Part shown: in pieces, positions 10,822-22,380 of the stretch
How the letters are laid out: each line of letters begins with the position of its first letter
Position numbering within the stretch: the stretch's first letter is position 1
Assembly: GCA_039707655.1 (NCBI GenBank)
Contig: CM077666.1
Coordinates: 243,566,166-243,630,165, forward strand
Direction of reading: 5' to 3'
DNA length: 64,000 nucleotides
Source of the DNA: Elymus sibiricus
Lineage: Eukaryota; Streptophyta; Magnoliopsida; Poales; Poaceae
Notes under the pieces: model-generated
Seen by the model: the letters and a program-made list of their open reading frames with translations, nothing else
Told to the model about the DNA's origin: nothing
Database searches by the model: none
Translations under genes and position numbers: made by a program

Positions 10822-12489
10822 TGTTGGAAAACGTAGTAGAAAACAAAAAAATATTGACCTATGGATTAAGTTCCTAGGATCACTAGGAAGACTATGCATA
10901 CAAGGTTAGATCTGATCTTACCAATAACGAGCTGCAACAGAAGAAGAGTTGGTGAAGATCATCTTGAAATCCCTCGAACCATCCCACGAACATCTCCCTC
11001 GAACAAGAATTGAACGCACGATCCCTCTGTGGATTGCACGCATACGACACCAGAGATCTAGCAACGCTTCACCGTCTAGGGCTAGACGTTTTCGGAGTAG
11101 AAGACGAGGGAGGAGCAGCCCTTCGGGGATAAGAACTATGGCGAAGAATCTAGGGAGAGAGGGAAGCCTAAGACCATGGGAAAAGTAGTCTCTCAAAAGG
11201 AGGGCAAGGGTATATATAGGTGGAGGGAGGGGACGCCAACTTGGAGGAGGGGCCTCCCCCCTTGTGGTGGTGGCAAAGGAGGTGGGGTCCCTTGCTAAAC
11301 CTAGCAGCCCACCTCCACTTTGAGGGCAAGGCAAAAAAGGGGGGCTCCACCCACATGGGCCTTAAGTCCCGTGGGGTTACCCCCTAATAAGCCAAGCCTA
11401 TTATGGGTAGCCCATGGTGCCTATAATATTTTCATGGAGCTCCCTGTAAATTCTGGTGCCCTCCTATTATTATTACATCCTCCGTAAGTTTTTTCCACCT
11501 ATTCGGTTTTCTCTGAAACTCTTTCGGTTCTCTCTCAAAACAATTTCTGTTATCTCTGAAACTTTTTTTGGTGATATTCTCCTATAGTCATAACCCATCT
11601 ACTACTCAACAGATCAAAGGTTCTTAAGGATGTGACTTTGCAGGTTCACTGAGATATAAACATGACCGGAAAAACCTTTCGATCAATGGTCAATAGCTGA
11701 ACCATGGACATCCCTATTGACTGCTATACTCACATGAATGTTTATCGAGTGAACCTGTAGATAGCATATACTATTACTTTTGCTCCATAATACTTTACAA
11801 ACCCGAGGTGAGATATATCGACATCCTTGTGAGTCAAACACATTGTCACCAGGCCAGTCTACTCGTTACCGATTTTGTTCTCTTTTCTCATTCTCATGTT
11901 TCGGCATCCCCGTGAGAAAGTCACACTGTGTCTGGCCAGACGATGGTCGATGCCATCACATCGAGAGGGCCCTAAGAATATCTCTCTATCGTTGAAGGAG
12001 CCAAATCCCAATCTTAAGATATCTAGTCCCTCACCATATGTTTCTGATGAACCTGTAAGTTGTCGTTGTGGTCACCCTGTTATGGTTGACGTTAGCCAAC
12101 CCCAAAGTGCATCGTCTGATATGGAGTGACTCGATACTCTCATGGTCAAAGGAATTGTGCATATGTCAGCTTTCTGTGTTATGAAATATAGACTTGTGAC
12201 GATTTTATCTCTTAGTATAACAAACAACTTTGGGTCAATTCAACACCAGTGTTCTTCCAACATCGTGCCTTCAATGTTGCCAGCATTATTGTTACACTTA
12301 ACTATGCTCATTACCAGGAAAAAAGAACGATCACACAAAACTTGATCTAGTCCTAGAGGCAAGACTAGGAATCTTGTTTTACCGCAGATTTGAGAACATT
12401 AGCAGTTATAGCATACAATATAAACATTAATTATAAACCTGGAAATAAATAATACTCAAATATGATTACCTCTAGGGCATATTTCGAAT
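10822..12489 (-). mobile_element. 3' LTR of a copia element (Angela/WIS/BARE type)
   Basis: On the minus strand the LTR starts GAAATATGCCCTAGAGG near 12485 (its first bases, normally TGTTG, are mutated) and ends CGTTTTCCAACA at 10822. The 1.67-kb length and the preceding GCAAGTGGGAGACT polypurine tract (12490-12505, minus strand) fit the Angela/WIS/BARE copia group, which is recognised from memory. Target duplication was not identified. Confidence 0.8.
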
Positions 12490-13466
12490 AGTCTCCCACT
12501 TGCATTGGGGTCAATAATCTAGTTTACATAACACCAATGGCAATCTGGTGTTTGTTCATACTTTGCTTGTGGTATAGACTTTGTCCTATCGAATCTGACA
12601 AGTTCATGTCAAATGTATCATTGCATCACTCTTTCACAAAAACTCGTAATTTGTATGGAACATGCTTTGTATAAATTGAATCACTGGTACGACCTTTGAT
12701 TCTTTAGTGTTCCATTGTCACAAGCCATCTTGAAACCATACCAAGTTCATTAATGAACAATTTGATCCATCACCCTCCATTGTTGATTCTGAAGAAACAA
12801 TATACTGAGCCTTTTGTTATATAATTCGCTGCAGTAACTACTTTGGAATAATTCCATTTAATTCACCACTATTTAATGTATTACATAAAACTCTTAACTC
12901 AAATCAAAAACTGATGAAGACTACATCGATGTAACTATTTACAACGATCTTTAATTTTCTCCGTATGTGAGAATCATGTCATTAATCCTACTTAACGACA
13001 CTTTTACTATTATCCTATGATCAACACCATGATCATTCTGGTAACCTACTCACAGCTCATTCAGAGTACTGGACATATCTTGTTGTTTTAAATACGATGG
13101 AATACATGTATCTTGCTCATCAGTGTTTTAGGACACCGAGTCTTGCTTAAAACTCTTTCCATGACCTTCGCAAGAAACTTTTCTTGGCATTTTCTGTACC
13201 AAACCACTTTAGTATCTTGTCAATATGTATTTTGGCTAAGCCCTATCAGACTCTATTATCTCCATAGATTATTATGCCTAATACCAAGGCTATCTTGCCC
13301 AAGTAATTCATCAAAATACCATGTTTCAATGAAGTCCTTGTTAGTGTCAACAAAATTATTTCCATTCAATAACGTGTCATGCACACACAGTGTTAGAAAT
13401 ATTATCATGCTACCACTTACTTTCTTGTATATACAAGCATCTTCGTTATTGATGAAACACAAGTAT
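12490..13466 (-). pseudogene. Copia pol remnant (reverse transcriptase)
   Basis: The minus strand upstream of the copia LTR still shows reverse transcriptase: CIYKKVSGSMIIFL followed by LCVHDTLLNGNN at about 13340-13440. The second stretch is where intact copia RT has YVDD, so the first catalytic aspartate is lost (HD instead of DD). Past 13256 the frame is broken repeatedly. The 5' side is cut at about 13466 by the neighbouring Gypsy fragment. Confidence 0.7.
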
Positions 13467-14628
13467 AGGGGATCGCAACAGTCTTCGAGGTTAGTATTTC
13501 ACCCTAATTTATTGAGTCGACACAAGAGGAGCCAAAGAATATTTATAAGCCTTAGCAGTTAAGTTGTCAATTCAACCACACCTAAGAAGTTACTTCCCAC
13601 AGCAAAGTATTAGTAGCACAGTAATATGATAGTTTTGATAGCAGTGGTAACAGTAGTAATAGTAATAGTAGTAGTAACAGTAGCAGCAATAGTGATACAA
13701 GCAAGACAATATTATGAAAAGCTTAGGCATGGAGTAGCGATGGATATTTGAATGACATTCATCATATAACAATCACAACCTAGAGCGATACACATAGCAC
13801 CAATGCATCAATCATATGTAGGCATGTATTCTGTATATAGTCATACGTACTTGCAATAAGAACTTGCATGACATCTTTTGTCCTACACTTCCGTTGTAGC
13901 GGGGTCCTAATGGAAACTAAGGGTAATTAAGGCGCTCCTTTTAATAGAGAACCGGAACAAAGCATTAACACATAGTGAATACATTAACTCCTCAAATTAT
14001 AGTCATGCCCGGAGAGTATCCCAATTATTGTCACCTTGGGTTCTATGGTTCAGATACATAACAGGTGCGTATAACTTGCAAGATAGGATCAAGAACTCAA
14101 ATATATTCATGAAAACATAATAGGTTCTGATATGAAATCATGGCACTCGGGCCCTAGTGACAAGCATTAAGCATAGCAAAGTCACACCAACACCAATCTT
14201 AGAACATAGTGGATACTAGGGATCAAGCCCTAACAAATTGTCTCGATTACATGATGAATCTCATCCATCTCCATCTACCTCCAGTATGCCTACAATGAAA
14301 TTACTCACTCCCAGTGGTGAGAATCATGAGGTTGTTAATGAAGAAGGGTTGTTGGTGACGGCGGCCCCTAGGGGGCGCCCCATGAGCTTATGGCTCTGTT
14401 GTGGCCCCCATCTGGTATTTGCACCATTATTTTTTACATATTCCAAAACAATTCTCTGTAAAATTTCATCCAATTCCGAGAACTTTTTATTTCTGCACAA
14501 AAAAGAACATCAAAGTAGTTCTGCTGAAAACAACGTCAGTCCGGGTTAGTTTCATTCAAATCATGCAAGTTAGAGTCCAAAACAAGAGCAAAAGTGTTTG
14601 GAAAAGTTGATACGTAGGACATGTATCA
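13467..14628 (-). mobile_element. LTR of a minus-strand Gypsy element
   Basis: On the minus strand the block begins TGATACATGTCCTACGTATC at 14628, directly after the purine-rich CTTAGGGGAGT, the usual order of polypurine tract then 3' LTR. It includes a GTA/GTAATA trinucleotide-rich stretch at about 13635-13695 that produces only artefactual tyrosine runs. The left limit is set by the end of copia coding similarity and is approximate. Confidence 0.6.
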
Positions 14629-15851
14629 ACTCCCCTAAGCTTAACTCATTGCTTGTCCTCAAGCAATTCAGTTGACAAACTGAAAGTGACAAAGAAAAAC
14701 TTTTACAAAATCTTTTGTTTCTGTTGCCGTATATAAGCTTAACTAGCAACCAAATTTTCAGCAAAGATAATGAACTAACCACATATATGATAACACTTAG
14801 AACTCACATTTACTCATGTCAATGGCATATTTAACTGTCGAGCAATAATAATATATCTCAAATGCCAACACTTTGTCAAAACAACCATGATATAATATGA
14901 TAGAATGGTATCTCGCTAGCCCTTTCCGAGGCCGCAAAACATAAATGCAGAGCACCTCCGAAGTTCAAGCAGTGACTAGACATTGTAATTCAGGGTAGAA
15001 ACCATCGAGTCATGCTCACATCCAACATTAACTAGACCCAATGCATGTTATAAAGAATGACAATAGCGCTCTTAGGATTGGTGCATGAATGAGAAGGTGA
15101 TGACGCAAGAATAAAAGTAAATAACATAAAGGTAAAAGAAGGACCCTTCGTCGAGGGAAGCAGGGATTTGCAGTAGTGCCGGAGCTCAAACCTAAAACAA
15201 AGATGAATACATTTTGAGTGGTGTGCTCTTCCTGTCAACATTACAACAAAGGTTTTCAATATCTTGCATGCTAAACATGTTAATGGTGGCTCCCAAAAGA
15301 AAACGGTTTTTCTCCTCCACCACCAAACAAACACAAGCCATGGCTAGCCGAATCGATGGGTGACTTCCAACAATCAACTATCCGGGGGAGTGTTTTTTAT
15401 AAAGTAAAGCAGGACTGGGCATCCTTGTTACCAGCCTCCCTCAAAGTTAATGAGCGAATAAACACTCGTCGCGAGTTAAACACACTTAGCATGTAAGATA
15501 TTGACCGCCCCGTCGCTCCATGAGCAGTACGGACACACACAACAGATGTTTATTTAAAGGTTTTAGTGATGGCAGATGCAAATTTACTTAGGACGGCAGG
15601 GGAATACCATATATAGGTAGATATGGTGGACTCTTATGGAACAACTTTTGTTTCAGGATTTTGGATGCACAAGCAGTATTTTCGCTTAGTACAGGCGAAG
15701 GCTAGCAAATAGATTGAGAAGTGACCAACTAGAGAGCGACAACAGTCATAATCATGCATTTCGAATAATTAACATTGAACATGAGCTTGAGGAAGATATA
15801 AACACTCTGAACATGAATATTATGAAGGCTATATTTGGTTTGAATTAATTA
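14629..15851 (-). mobile_element. 3' non-coding internal region of the same Gypsy
   Basis: There is no open frame here. This looks like the long non-coding region between pol and the 3' LTR of a minus-strand Gypsy element. It opens on the plus strand with CTTAACTCATTGCTTGTCCT next to the polypurine tract. It is cut at 15851 by the insertion of Gypsy copy C, so its pol is not present in the window. Confidence 0.55.
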
Positions 15852-16722
15852 TGTCGGTGTACTAAACATGGGTGTTTATACCCTGACTATGCACAGACAG
15901 TTGCAGCCTTCCCGACGGCAAGGGCTTGTCGGAGGGTAGTTTCTCCTAAACACTCAAGACTTGGTAATCAAAACCATGAAGAAGACCTCCAGGTAGGTCA
16001 TCGAGAATTGCTAAAGAAGTACTGAAGATCAAGATTCAAGTCGCCGGCAAGCTCCAAGCCGGCAGGCTCCGGGCCGAAGACCTCAAGACCGGCAAGCTCT
16101 TTCCCACCGCTCCACCGTGGCAGTTGTCAGGAACTTGCAGACAAGTGTCGAGCAGGCAGGTAGTTAGGTGGAGCTTGTCAGGGCATGTGGCAGCATGGTG
16201 TTGAAGAAACACTTTATTGACACCCGTCCAGGAGGCGTGTCGAAGGAATAAGTGGTAGCTGGGCGAGCAGTACAGGTAGAGCTGGGCTCCCTGGCTGGCA
16301 TTCATCCCCAGCTTGACACCTAACGGGGCATTTAATGCCTTTGTCCTAACCCATCTATGTTAGGTATGATAGCACTGTTGCTATCATTTCACCATGTAAT
16401 TACCATTTTGCCATTGTGGTAGCCCCTTTCATCTATAAAAGGAGGCCCATGGCTACCTTTACAAAGGTCGACACTCTGCCCATTTGCACTACATAGCTGC
16501 ACCCCCCGAGCTCTTTGCCGGCAAGGTCGCGCTCTCTTGTAACTTGGGCTTTTCCACATATAATCCACCAAAAGCAGGAGTAGGGTTTTACGCTTCACAA
16601 GCCGCCCGAACCTGGGTAAATCTTTGTGTGCTGATCTGCTGGATCTGCTCTCTGTGTGCTGCGTCCCCTTAGTCGAACCGCAAACGGGCTTTGCTGGTCC
16701 CATAGATTGTCGTACCTCAACA
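15852..16722 (+). mobile_element. 5' LTR of Gypsy copy C
   Basis: This 871-bp LTR starts TGTCGGTGTACTAAACATGG and ends TCGTACCTCAACA. It is the same family as the A and B LTRs, with TATAAAA at 16434-16440. It is followed by a primer-binding site and gag, so it is a 5' LTR in plus orientation. Copy C is the only one of the four family members here that shows the 5' end of the internal region. Confidence 0.88.
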
Positions 16723-16726
16723 TCTT

Positions 16727-16744
16727 TGGCGCGCCAGGCACAGG
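16727..16744 (+). other. Primer-binding site of Gypsy copy C
   Basis: TGGCGCGCCAGGCACAGG begins a few bases after the LTR end. A TGGCGC start at this position is usual for the tRNA primer site of grass Gypsy elements. The exact tRNA cannot be named from this alone. Confidence 0.6.
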
Positions 16745-16795
16745 GATCGCGTACGCGAATCTGCTCTAGCAGTGTAGGCGCCACCTTCATTATCC

Positions 16796-17824
16796 ATGGC
16801 ACCCAAGAAGGACAAGGGCGCGGCCGCTACTACTCCGTCCACGTCCAAGTTATCGTCTCAGATGTCCGCAGGAGGTGCAGGCGGAGGCGGCCAACTTCCC
16901 CGTCATTCTGGTGATCACAGTCACCAGATCGGCATAGTCCGGAGCGCTGCAAGCCAAGACGGAGGCGCCGCGATGTCCAAGGACGGCGCGACGACGTCCA
17001 AGAATGGCACGGCGAAGCATGCATCGAGGCCAATGCAAGATGGACGCGACACGCTTCCCCGCGATGCAGGCGGCCCCGGTCGACATCACGACAAGAACCT
17101 TGAGCATCGTTCTCAAGATGCTCATGGGTAACCATCGCGTCATCCCGTAGGTGAAAATCGACCACGGCAACAGACATGGGATGGAGCTCCTTCTAGCTCT
17201 GTCAGGAGTTGAGACCCATCTCGTTCCTCATGCCTGGTCATGCCAAACACGCCGGTGGAGGCCATGGCGTGGGCTCAGATGCTGCTGAACTTTCCTCCAA
17301 CACCAGACAAGATTGATGAGTGGAGGGCCACTATTCAGAGCCTCATCAACTTCGCCAACAACGACAGGGCAGAGTTGGAGGGACCTTCACGGCAACAACC
17401 AACAGCACCAGCAAGAGCAGTTGGCAAAAGGACTGGAGGCGCTGCACCAACGGTGCAATCTCTTCCTCGGCAATAGTGGCAAGCCCGGCAAATTGACCAG
17501 CAGGACGAGGTGTCCATGGCGCTGTCTGAACCGCGGAGCCTCCTAGATCAATGCCGGGTGATACAAGACCGGTGAGTTGAAGATGCTCACACAACTATCG
17601 AGTGGCGCTGGGAAGCACATCGTCAGTCAGATGACTGTGCTGGGCCAACAGTGAATGAGCCTGCGCCGGGGTATCCTGGGTGCCTACCATACGATGTAGT
17701 CTACCCAGCGTTTACCCATGAGCTGCGGCAAGTTCGCTGGCCCTCTTCCCGGAGCTTCAAGCCAGACTTGCCGGACAAGTATGATGGCAAGCTCAACCCA
17801 ACAGAGTTCCTCGGCAACTACACT
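16796..17824 (+). pseudogene. Decayed gag of Gypsy copy C, cut by CACTA-1
   Basis: The ATG at 16796 opens MAPKKDKGAAATTPSTSKLS, a typical basic gag N-terminus, and the frame stops at 17131. A second stretch from 17240 reads VEAMAWAQMLLNFPPTPDKI with a stop at 17476. A third, about 17690-17824, reads FKPDLPDKYDGKLNPTEFLG, the conserved start of the retrotransposon gag core. At least two frame breaks are present. The coding sequence ends exactly at the CACTAG of the outer CACTA element; the remainder should lie beyond that element's far end, outside the window. Confidence 0.8.
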
Positions 17825-18859
17825 CACTAGTGCAGCGATGTGCTATACAAACGGTTTTTACACCCTTTCAGCGACATGGTTTTAAACCGTCGCCTTGCCT
17901 GTGTGTGCGATAGGGGGTCCTTCCCACATGACCCAGAAACCATCAGCGATAGGGAGTAGGAATGCATACGTTTTGTAGAACTAAGCGTATGCAATGCCCG
18001 CATCTATCCCAAACGCAAGTCTTCACACAACTGTTTGTGATCTATCGAATATCCCAAATGCTCCATCCTTGCTACTCGTGTGTGCTCGCATTACCATCGC
18101 ACTCGGTATTCTGTGCTGCAATGTTTACGATGCTCGCCCCATCACAAACAGTTCACGATTGTAAAGTGTGTATGATAATTATACTATCACACACATTTAC
18201 TTTGCCTCCACCGTATGCGAATCGATGTAAGAGTGCATATAGTTGTCCCTATAAAACTGTATGCGACGCTTGAATATATCCACACGTTTCTCTGTCCATA
18301 AACGTTTGCGATTTTTAATATGTCCCAAACGATTCATCTGTAGTACCCATGTCGGATGAAGGCCTATCACACGCGTTCTTCTATGAGCAAATGGTTACGA
18401 TGCACACGACATCATAAACAGTTCATAATTGCCTAGCGTGTGTGATAAGGTGACTTTCAAAAACATTTATTAAGAAGGAACTATGTGCGCTGTTGTTGTT
18501 GTTAATCTCACACGTTTTTCTTGGTTGATTGTGTGTGAAGTAGAGATTCATCGCACACGTACTAATCTGAGAAACATGTCTGATCTTGACGTTTATCACA
18601 GACGTTTTGCTTTTGCAAACCGTGTGCAGTGTAATGGCCTGCAGAGCATAATTTATCCCTAATTTAATCCCTGCATTTAAAATTCAAGAACTTGAATTTG
18701 AAACAGATTTTCAATTTGAAAGTAGGCAATCACTTATTTCATATCAAACCATGTTTATTACAAATATAAGTTCAAGGACGAATGCATAATTTGATGCATG
18801 GGTACATATACTGAAGAAATACAGAAGCACCAAGTAAAGAATTATGAACCACAGTTGTA

Positions 18860-19386
18860 CTAAAGACTATAAAGAGAGAGGTGGAAGACATTCTGGTTGC
18901 TGGAGAAGGTGAAGCGGAATGCCCATATTGTGCCCTCCTCCATGCCTAATGCGCGCACGACTCTAGGCCAACCCCTTGTGATGGCCGCCCGCCCATCCTT
19001 CACTGTCTTCATTAGGACTTCTCGATGCTCATTGTAGTCTCGATGAAATACTTTAACCTTCATTGCATGTCCACCAATCATGTACTTTGCGAAGTAATCT
19101 TGAGTAAACTGCTTTGGGAACCACTGCAAACGAAAAAGATTCAGACATTGTTGTCTAACAACTCATTATGGGCAGTAAAAAGAGAAGGTAACAGAATTCG
19201 TAGTTACCATCCTACAGCTCACTATTGTGTTGGATAGAGCGTAGATAAATAATTTAATTGCCATCATTCGTATCTTTTTGCTAATAATCCTTATCAGTTT
19301 CTTCACTTGATGCTGGTTCATGAATATCTCATTGCCCCATATGCAAAAAGGGTCGAGGCATAGATCTTTGCCTAGGACATATGTGC
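18860..19386 (-). CDS. B3 DNA-binding-domain-like gene, two exons (partial)
   Basis: Two exons join in frame on the minus strand. Exon 19386-19208 begins after a CTTGTAG acceptor and reads GTYVLGKDLCLDPFCIWG then NQHQVKKLIRIISKKIR. The intron 19207-19124 has GTAACT and TTTGCAG borders. Exon 19123-18860 reads WFPKQFTQDYFAKYMIG, KVKVFHRDYNEHREV, then ITRGWPRVVRALGMEEG and IWAFRFTFSS. The last part resembles the end of a plant B3 domain: a tryptophan, then 'F.F' strands. B3 proteins bind DNA in the nucleus. Upstream exons were not identified. Because it sits inside CACTA-1 it may be a captured or element-encoded gene. The B3 call is from motif memory and moderate. Confidence 0.55.
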
Positions 19387-19959
19387 CTACAAGCAACAAG
19401 TCAATATTAGAAGCTAAAAAGTGTCCAGGCATGGATCTGTATGCACTACATTATGGAACGGAGGGAGTATAAGCCGAGGGATGAAACTAACCTCGGTGGA
19501 AAATGCTGGCCACTCCCGTTGTTGTCCTGCGTAAGTACATGGAAAGGCATGATAAGTACTACAGGCTTAACATCAACCAAATATAGCCATGGTAAACAAC
19601 ATCTCCAAATCATAGCTTGAATGTGTTGGTTTCAACATGCCGTTAAAGCAGATAAAAAATGGAAGGGAATGTTAACCACAACAGGCTTAACAGGGACAAA
19701 ATATTGTAATTCAAACTGGTACTACTGAAAATGAATAGAACGTAGCTCATGCTTAAACATCACACTGGATAAATGTGTAAAACTGAAATAAGGCATGTGT
19801 TAAGTACTCAAGGCATAACAGGAACCAAATATAGCCATTCAAACTGGTATTGATGAAATTGAACTGCGTAGTTCATACTTGCACATAATGAACATCACAT
19901 TGTGAATACCTGAAAGAAACAAGGCATATATGCTCACAATAACAACCAAATATAGCCAT

Positions 19960-20223
19960 TGAAAACTGGACAGAGGCTCACTGCAACCAACCTAACAAGC
20001 AAATACAAATAAACAAGGCATCTGCTTGAAAACTAGACAAAGGCTCACTACAACCAACCTTACAAGCAAATACAGATAAACAAGGCATCTGCTTGAAAAC
20101 TGGACAAATGCTCACTGCAACCAACCTAACAACCAAATTTAGATAAACAAGGCATCTGCTTGAAAACTGGGCAAATGCTCACGGCAACCAACCTAACAAC
20201 CAAATACAGATAAACAAGGCATC
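19960..20223. repeat. 67-bp minisatellite, four units
   Basis: Four nearly identical head-to-tail units of about 67 bp each contain GAAAACTGGACAAATGCTCA and GATAAACAAGGCATCTGC. They lie in the non-coding part of CACTA-1 between the B3-like exons and the interrupted exon. Looser related copies lie at about 19560-19950. Confidence 0.85.
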
Positions 20224-20505
20224 TACTCACTATAAACAACCAAATATAGGAATTCGTTAAACTGAAGTGGACAATTCATACTTAAACATCGGATATCCCT
20301 ACAATACATTTTTGCATAACTGAAATAATTAAACATGGTACAGTTAAAACATCGCATGGAAAAAGCTACTACAACAATGGGTATGAGTTGGCTAGCTAGA
20401 AAAAGTAAGATTTGCTTATAGGATATTGCCTCAATTGTCATGGATGGGATCCTTCCACTTGGAAGAGCACAGACCTAGGGTGCGCCCCCTGATGTCGCAA
20501 ATGGG

Positions 20506-20640
20506 CTATTTCACCTTGGAAGAGCCGTAGTGGGTGCCCTTCACGTGGTCGTGGTCGATGAGATCTGACTTGGCAGCTGAGGATCCCAAACCACTGCCGT
20601 AGAACGTGTCCTTCAGAAATGACAAAATGGGCTCGATGAC
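20506..20640 (-). pseudogene. C-terminal half of an exon interrupted by CACTA-2
   Basis: A 44-codon minus-strand frame ends in TAG at 20506-20508. It reads VIEPILSFLKDTFYGSGLG near its start and GTHYGSSKVK at its end. Upstream of 20640 the same frame continues SLY and a TGA up to the CACTA-2 border at 20657. The 5' half is at 63911-64000. The protein is not recognised. A splice donor GTGAAA overlaps the last codons (AAG|GTGAAATAG), so the true exon may end just before the stop. It is part of CACTA-1 and on the same strand as the B3-like exons. Confidence 0.5.
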
Positions 20641-20657
20641 GTACAAGGATCACAAAT

Positions 20658-20930
20658 CACTACAAAAAAAGACACATCCGTGACATTATGGCCCGAATGA
20701 AAACTTTTTCTGTCATGGTTGTGACACTTCTATGACAATAATTGTGACAAAAACACGTATCATCATAGATGTGGTGGGCTCCTACTTCTATGACAGAAAA
20801 TGGCCTTTTCATCCTGGGTGGGCCGGAGACGCACCTGCATGACATTCTTTGGGCCGTCTATGACGTAAAAAATCATGGTAGAAGTGAGGGCGAGAAAATT
20901 TTCTTGGAGTTCCCGGTTATGGTGGGTGGT
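20658..20930 (+). repeat. CACTA-2 left terminal and subterminal region
   Basis: Beyond the terminal CACTACAAAAAAAG the region holds repeated short motifs: CATCCGTGACATT, CTGTCATGGTTGTGAC, CTTCTATGACA (twice), CATGACATTC and GTCTATGACG. These have the spacing and style of transposase-binding subterminal repeats. Motif variants recur at the right end. Confidence 0.75.
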
Positions 20931-20994
20931 CGGGGACGAGCGATGCAGTGTGGTTTGCGCGTTTCTCTCGTACGCGCGCGTGTGTGCGAGACGC

Positions 20995-21240
20995 TTGCTA
21001 ACTGAACCAGAGTGAGGCGTTTGCTTACTGAACCCGAGCGATCGATCGCCCTCACACTACATACTAAACACGAGCGACCGATCCCTCTCACTACGTACTG
21101 AACCCGATCGATCCCTTCACTGCTAACTGAACCCGAGCGATCCCTTCACTGCTAACTGAACATCAGTGATTCCTTCGCTGCTAACTGAACCTGATCGATC
21201 CCTTCTCGCTGCTTACTGAAGCCGATCGAGCCCCCGTGCG
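20995..21240. repeat. ~32-bp minisatellite in CACTA-2
   Basis: About seven degenerate units share TTACTGAACCCGAGCGATC or GCTAACTGAACCCGAGCGAT, with unit length near 30-35 bp. No coding meaning is supported. Confidence 0.85.
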
Positions 21241-22050
21241 AGACATAGCTAGCCGGTTGGGTTGCCTCTCGATGAACAGTGCCCGTTGCTGCCGTGCGCG
21301 CGATACACGTAGACACAAGTCGAGACACACCAATCAAGCCGGTTGGTTGGCTGTGGATGAACAATTCCCGTTGCTGCCGCCCGCTCGTACACCCCACCCA
21401 GTCGGTGGGGGTTGGATGAACAGGACCCTGTGGTAGTTGGCGGTTGGCGCTGGATGAACAGGACCCCGAGGAGGCCGCCACACCCTAGTCGGTTGGGGGT
21501 GGATGCACAGGACCCCCTGGAGGCTGGATGAACAGTAGCCGGTGGAGGGTGGAGGAAGTTGACGGTGGATAAACAGTAGCCCGTGGAGTCCTGTTTTGCG
21601 GTACGCCACACCCCTCCCGATGAACAGGACCCTGTTTCGGCCGTAGGTGCTCGAAGGGAAGTCCGTTTCCTCTGTTTTGCGGTACGCCACACCCATCCCG
21701 ATCAACAGGACACCGTTTCGACCGTAGGCAGTTGAACAGAAGTCTGTTTCCTCCGATTTGCGGTACGCCACACCCCTCCCGATGAATAGGACCCCGTTTC
21801 GACCATAGGCTGTCGAATAGAGGCCGTTTCCTCCGTTTTGCGGTACGCCAGACACCCAGCCGGTGGGGGGGGGGGGTCAATGAATAGCATCCCGTTTTGG
21901 TTGTTCCGTCCAAGCCGGTTGGCTCCCGATGAACCGGACGCATTCTGACCCAGTCGGTTGCCTCCCGATTAACACGATGTTGTTTCTCTGTTTCGACCCA
22001 GCCAGTTGGCTATCGATGAACAGGAGGCCATTGCTGCCATACATTGACTC
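21241..22050. repeat. Complex 60-75-bp tandem repeats in CACTA-2
   Basis: Two interleaved motif families fill this block. One is an AGCCGGTTGGCT...GATGAACAG unit at 21245-21560 and again at 21905-22050. The other is an approximately 70-bp unit containing TTTTGCGGTACGCCACACCC and TCCCGATGAACAGGACCC at about 21593-21890, four to five copies. Several long frames on the minus strand are products of the repeat period and not genes. Confidence 0.85.
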
Positions 22051-22380
22051 TCCATGTACACGAGCCCTGGCCGTACATATGCGTGAGTACGTGTTCGAGA
22101 CCCCGCCTGTATGTACGTACGTGGCCGTATTTTTTGCAGCGTGGCTATACGTATGTGTACTCGATTTAGACGGGACTGCCTGAACTGCTACGTATGTGGC
22201 TCTACTACGACACGTGTCGCTCCTTACAAGGCCACGGTTCATGAGACCAATCGACCAGTATGTATGTACACATTCGTGACCAGACAGACAACGCTATGTA
22301 CATGTTCATGGGTCCCAACTATCAGGGAGGATAAGATGGCACTTACTTGCGTGCGAAGATATAGCAGATAGGTCCCGGCT
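22051..22380. other. Unassigned spacer in CACTA-2
   Basis: Unique-looking sequence with TACGTATGTG-rich stretches and no supported frame. I see nothing functional in it. Confidence 0.4.

Larger units (their letters stand above)
17825..20657. mobile_element. CACTA-1, left part of an outer CACTA transposon
   Basis: The element starts CACTAGTGCAGCGATG right after the gag fragment, with ACT (17822-17824) as the possible 3-bp target. The first ~800 bp are packed with degenerate direct and inverted motifs of the type AAACGGTTT, CACACGTTT and GTTTGTGAT, as expected for CACTA subterminal transposase-binding repeats. Inside are minus-strand B3-like exons and a 67-bp minisatellite. CACTA-2 interrupts it at 20658 and it resumes at 63910, so its right end lies outside the window. 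Confidence 0.75.

Noticed and set aside
13590..13772. A short minus-strand frame with a tyrosine run.
   Set aside because: It is encoded by a GTA/GTAATA microsatellite-like stretch in a Gypsy LTR.
21593..21890. Regularly repeated units that might be taken for a CRISPR-like array.
   Set aside because: The repeats are long, degenerate and contiguous without unique spacers, and the DNA is plant nuclear.
21334..21943. Several overlapping minus-strand frames of 100-170 codons with repeated YRKTEET or GGVAYRK-like phrases.
   Set aside because: They are products of the 70-bp tandem repeat; reading frames in different phases show the same periodicity and no family is recognisable.
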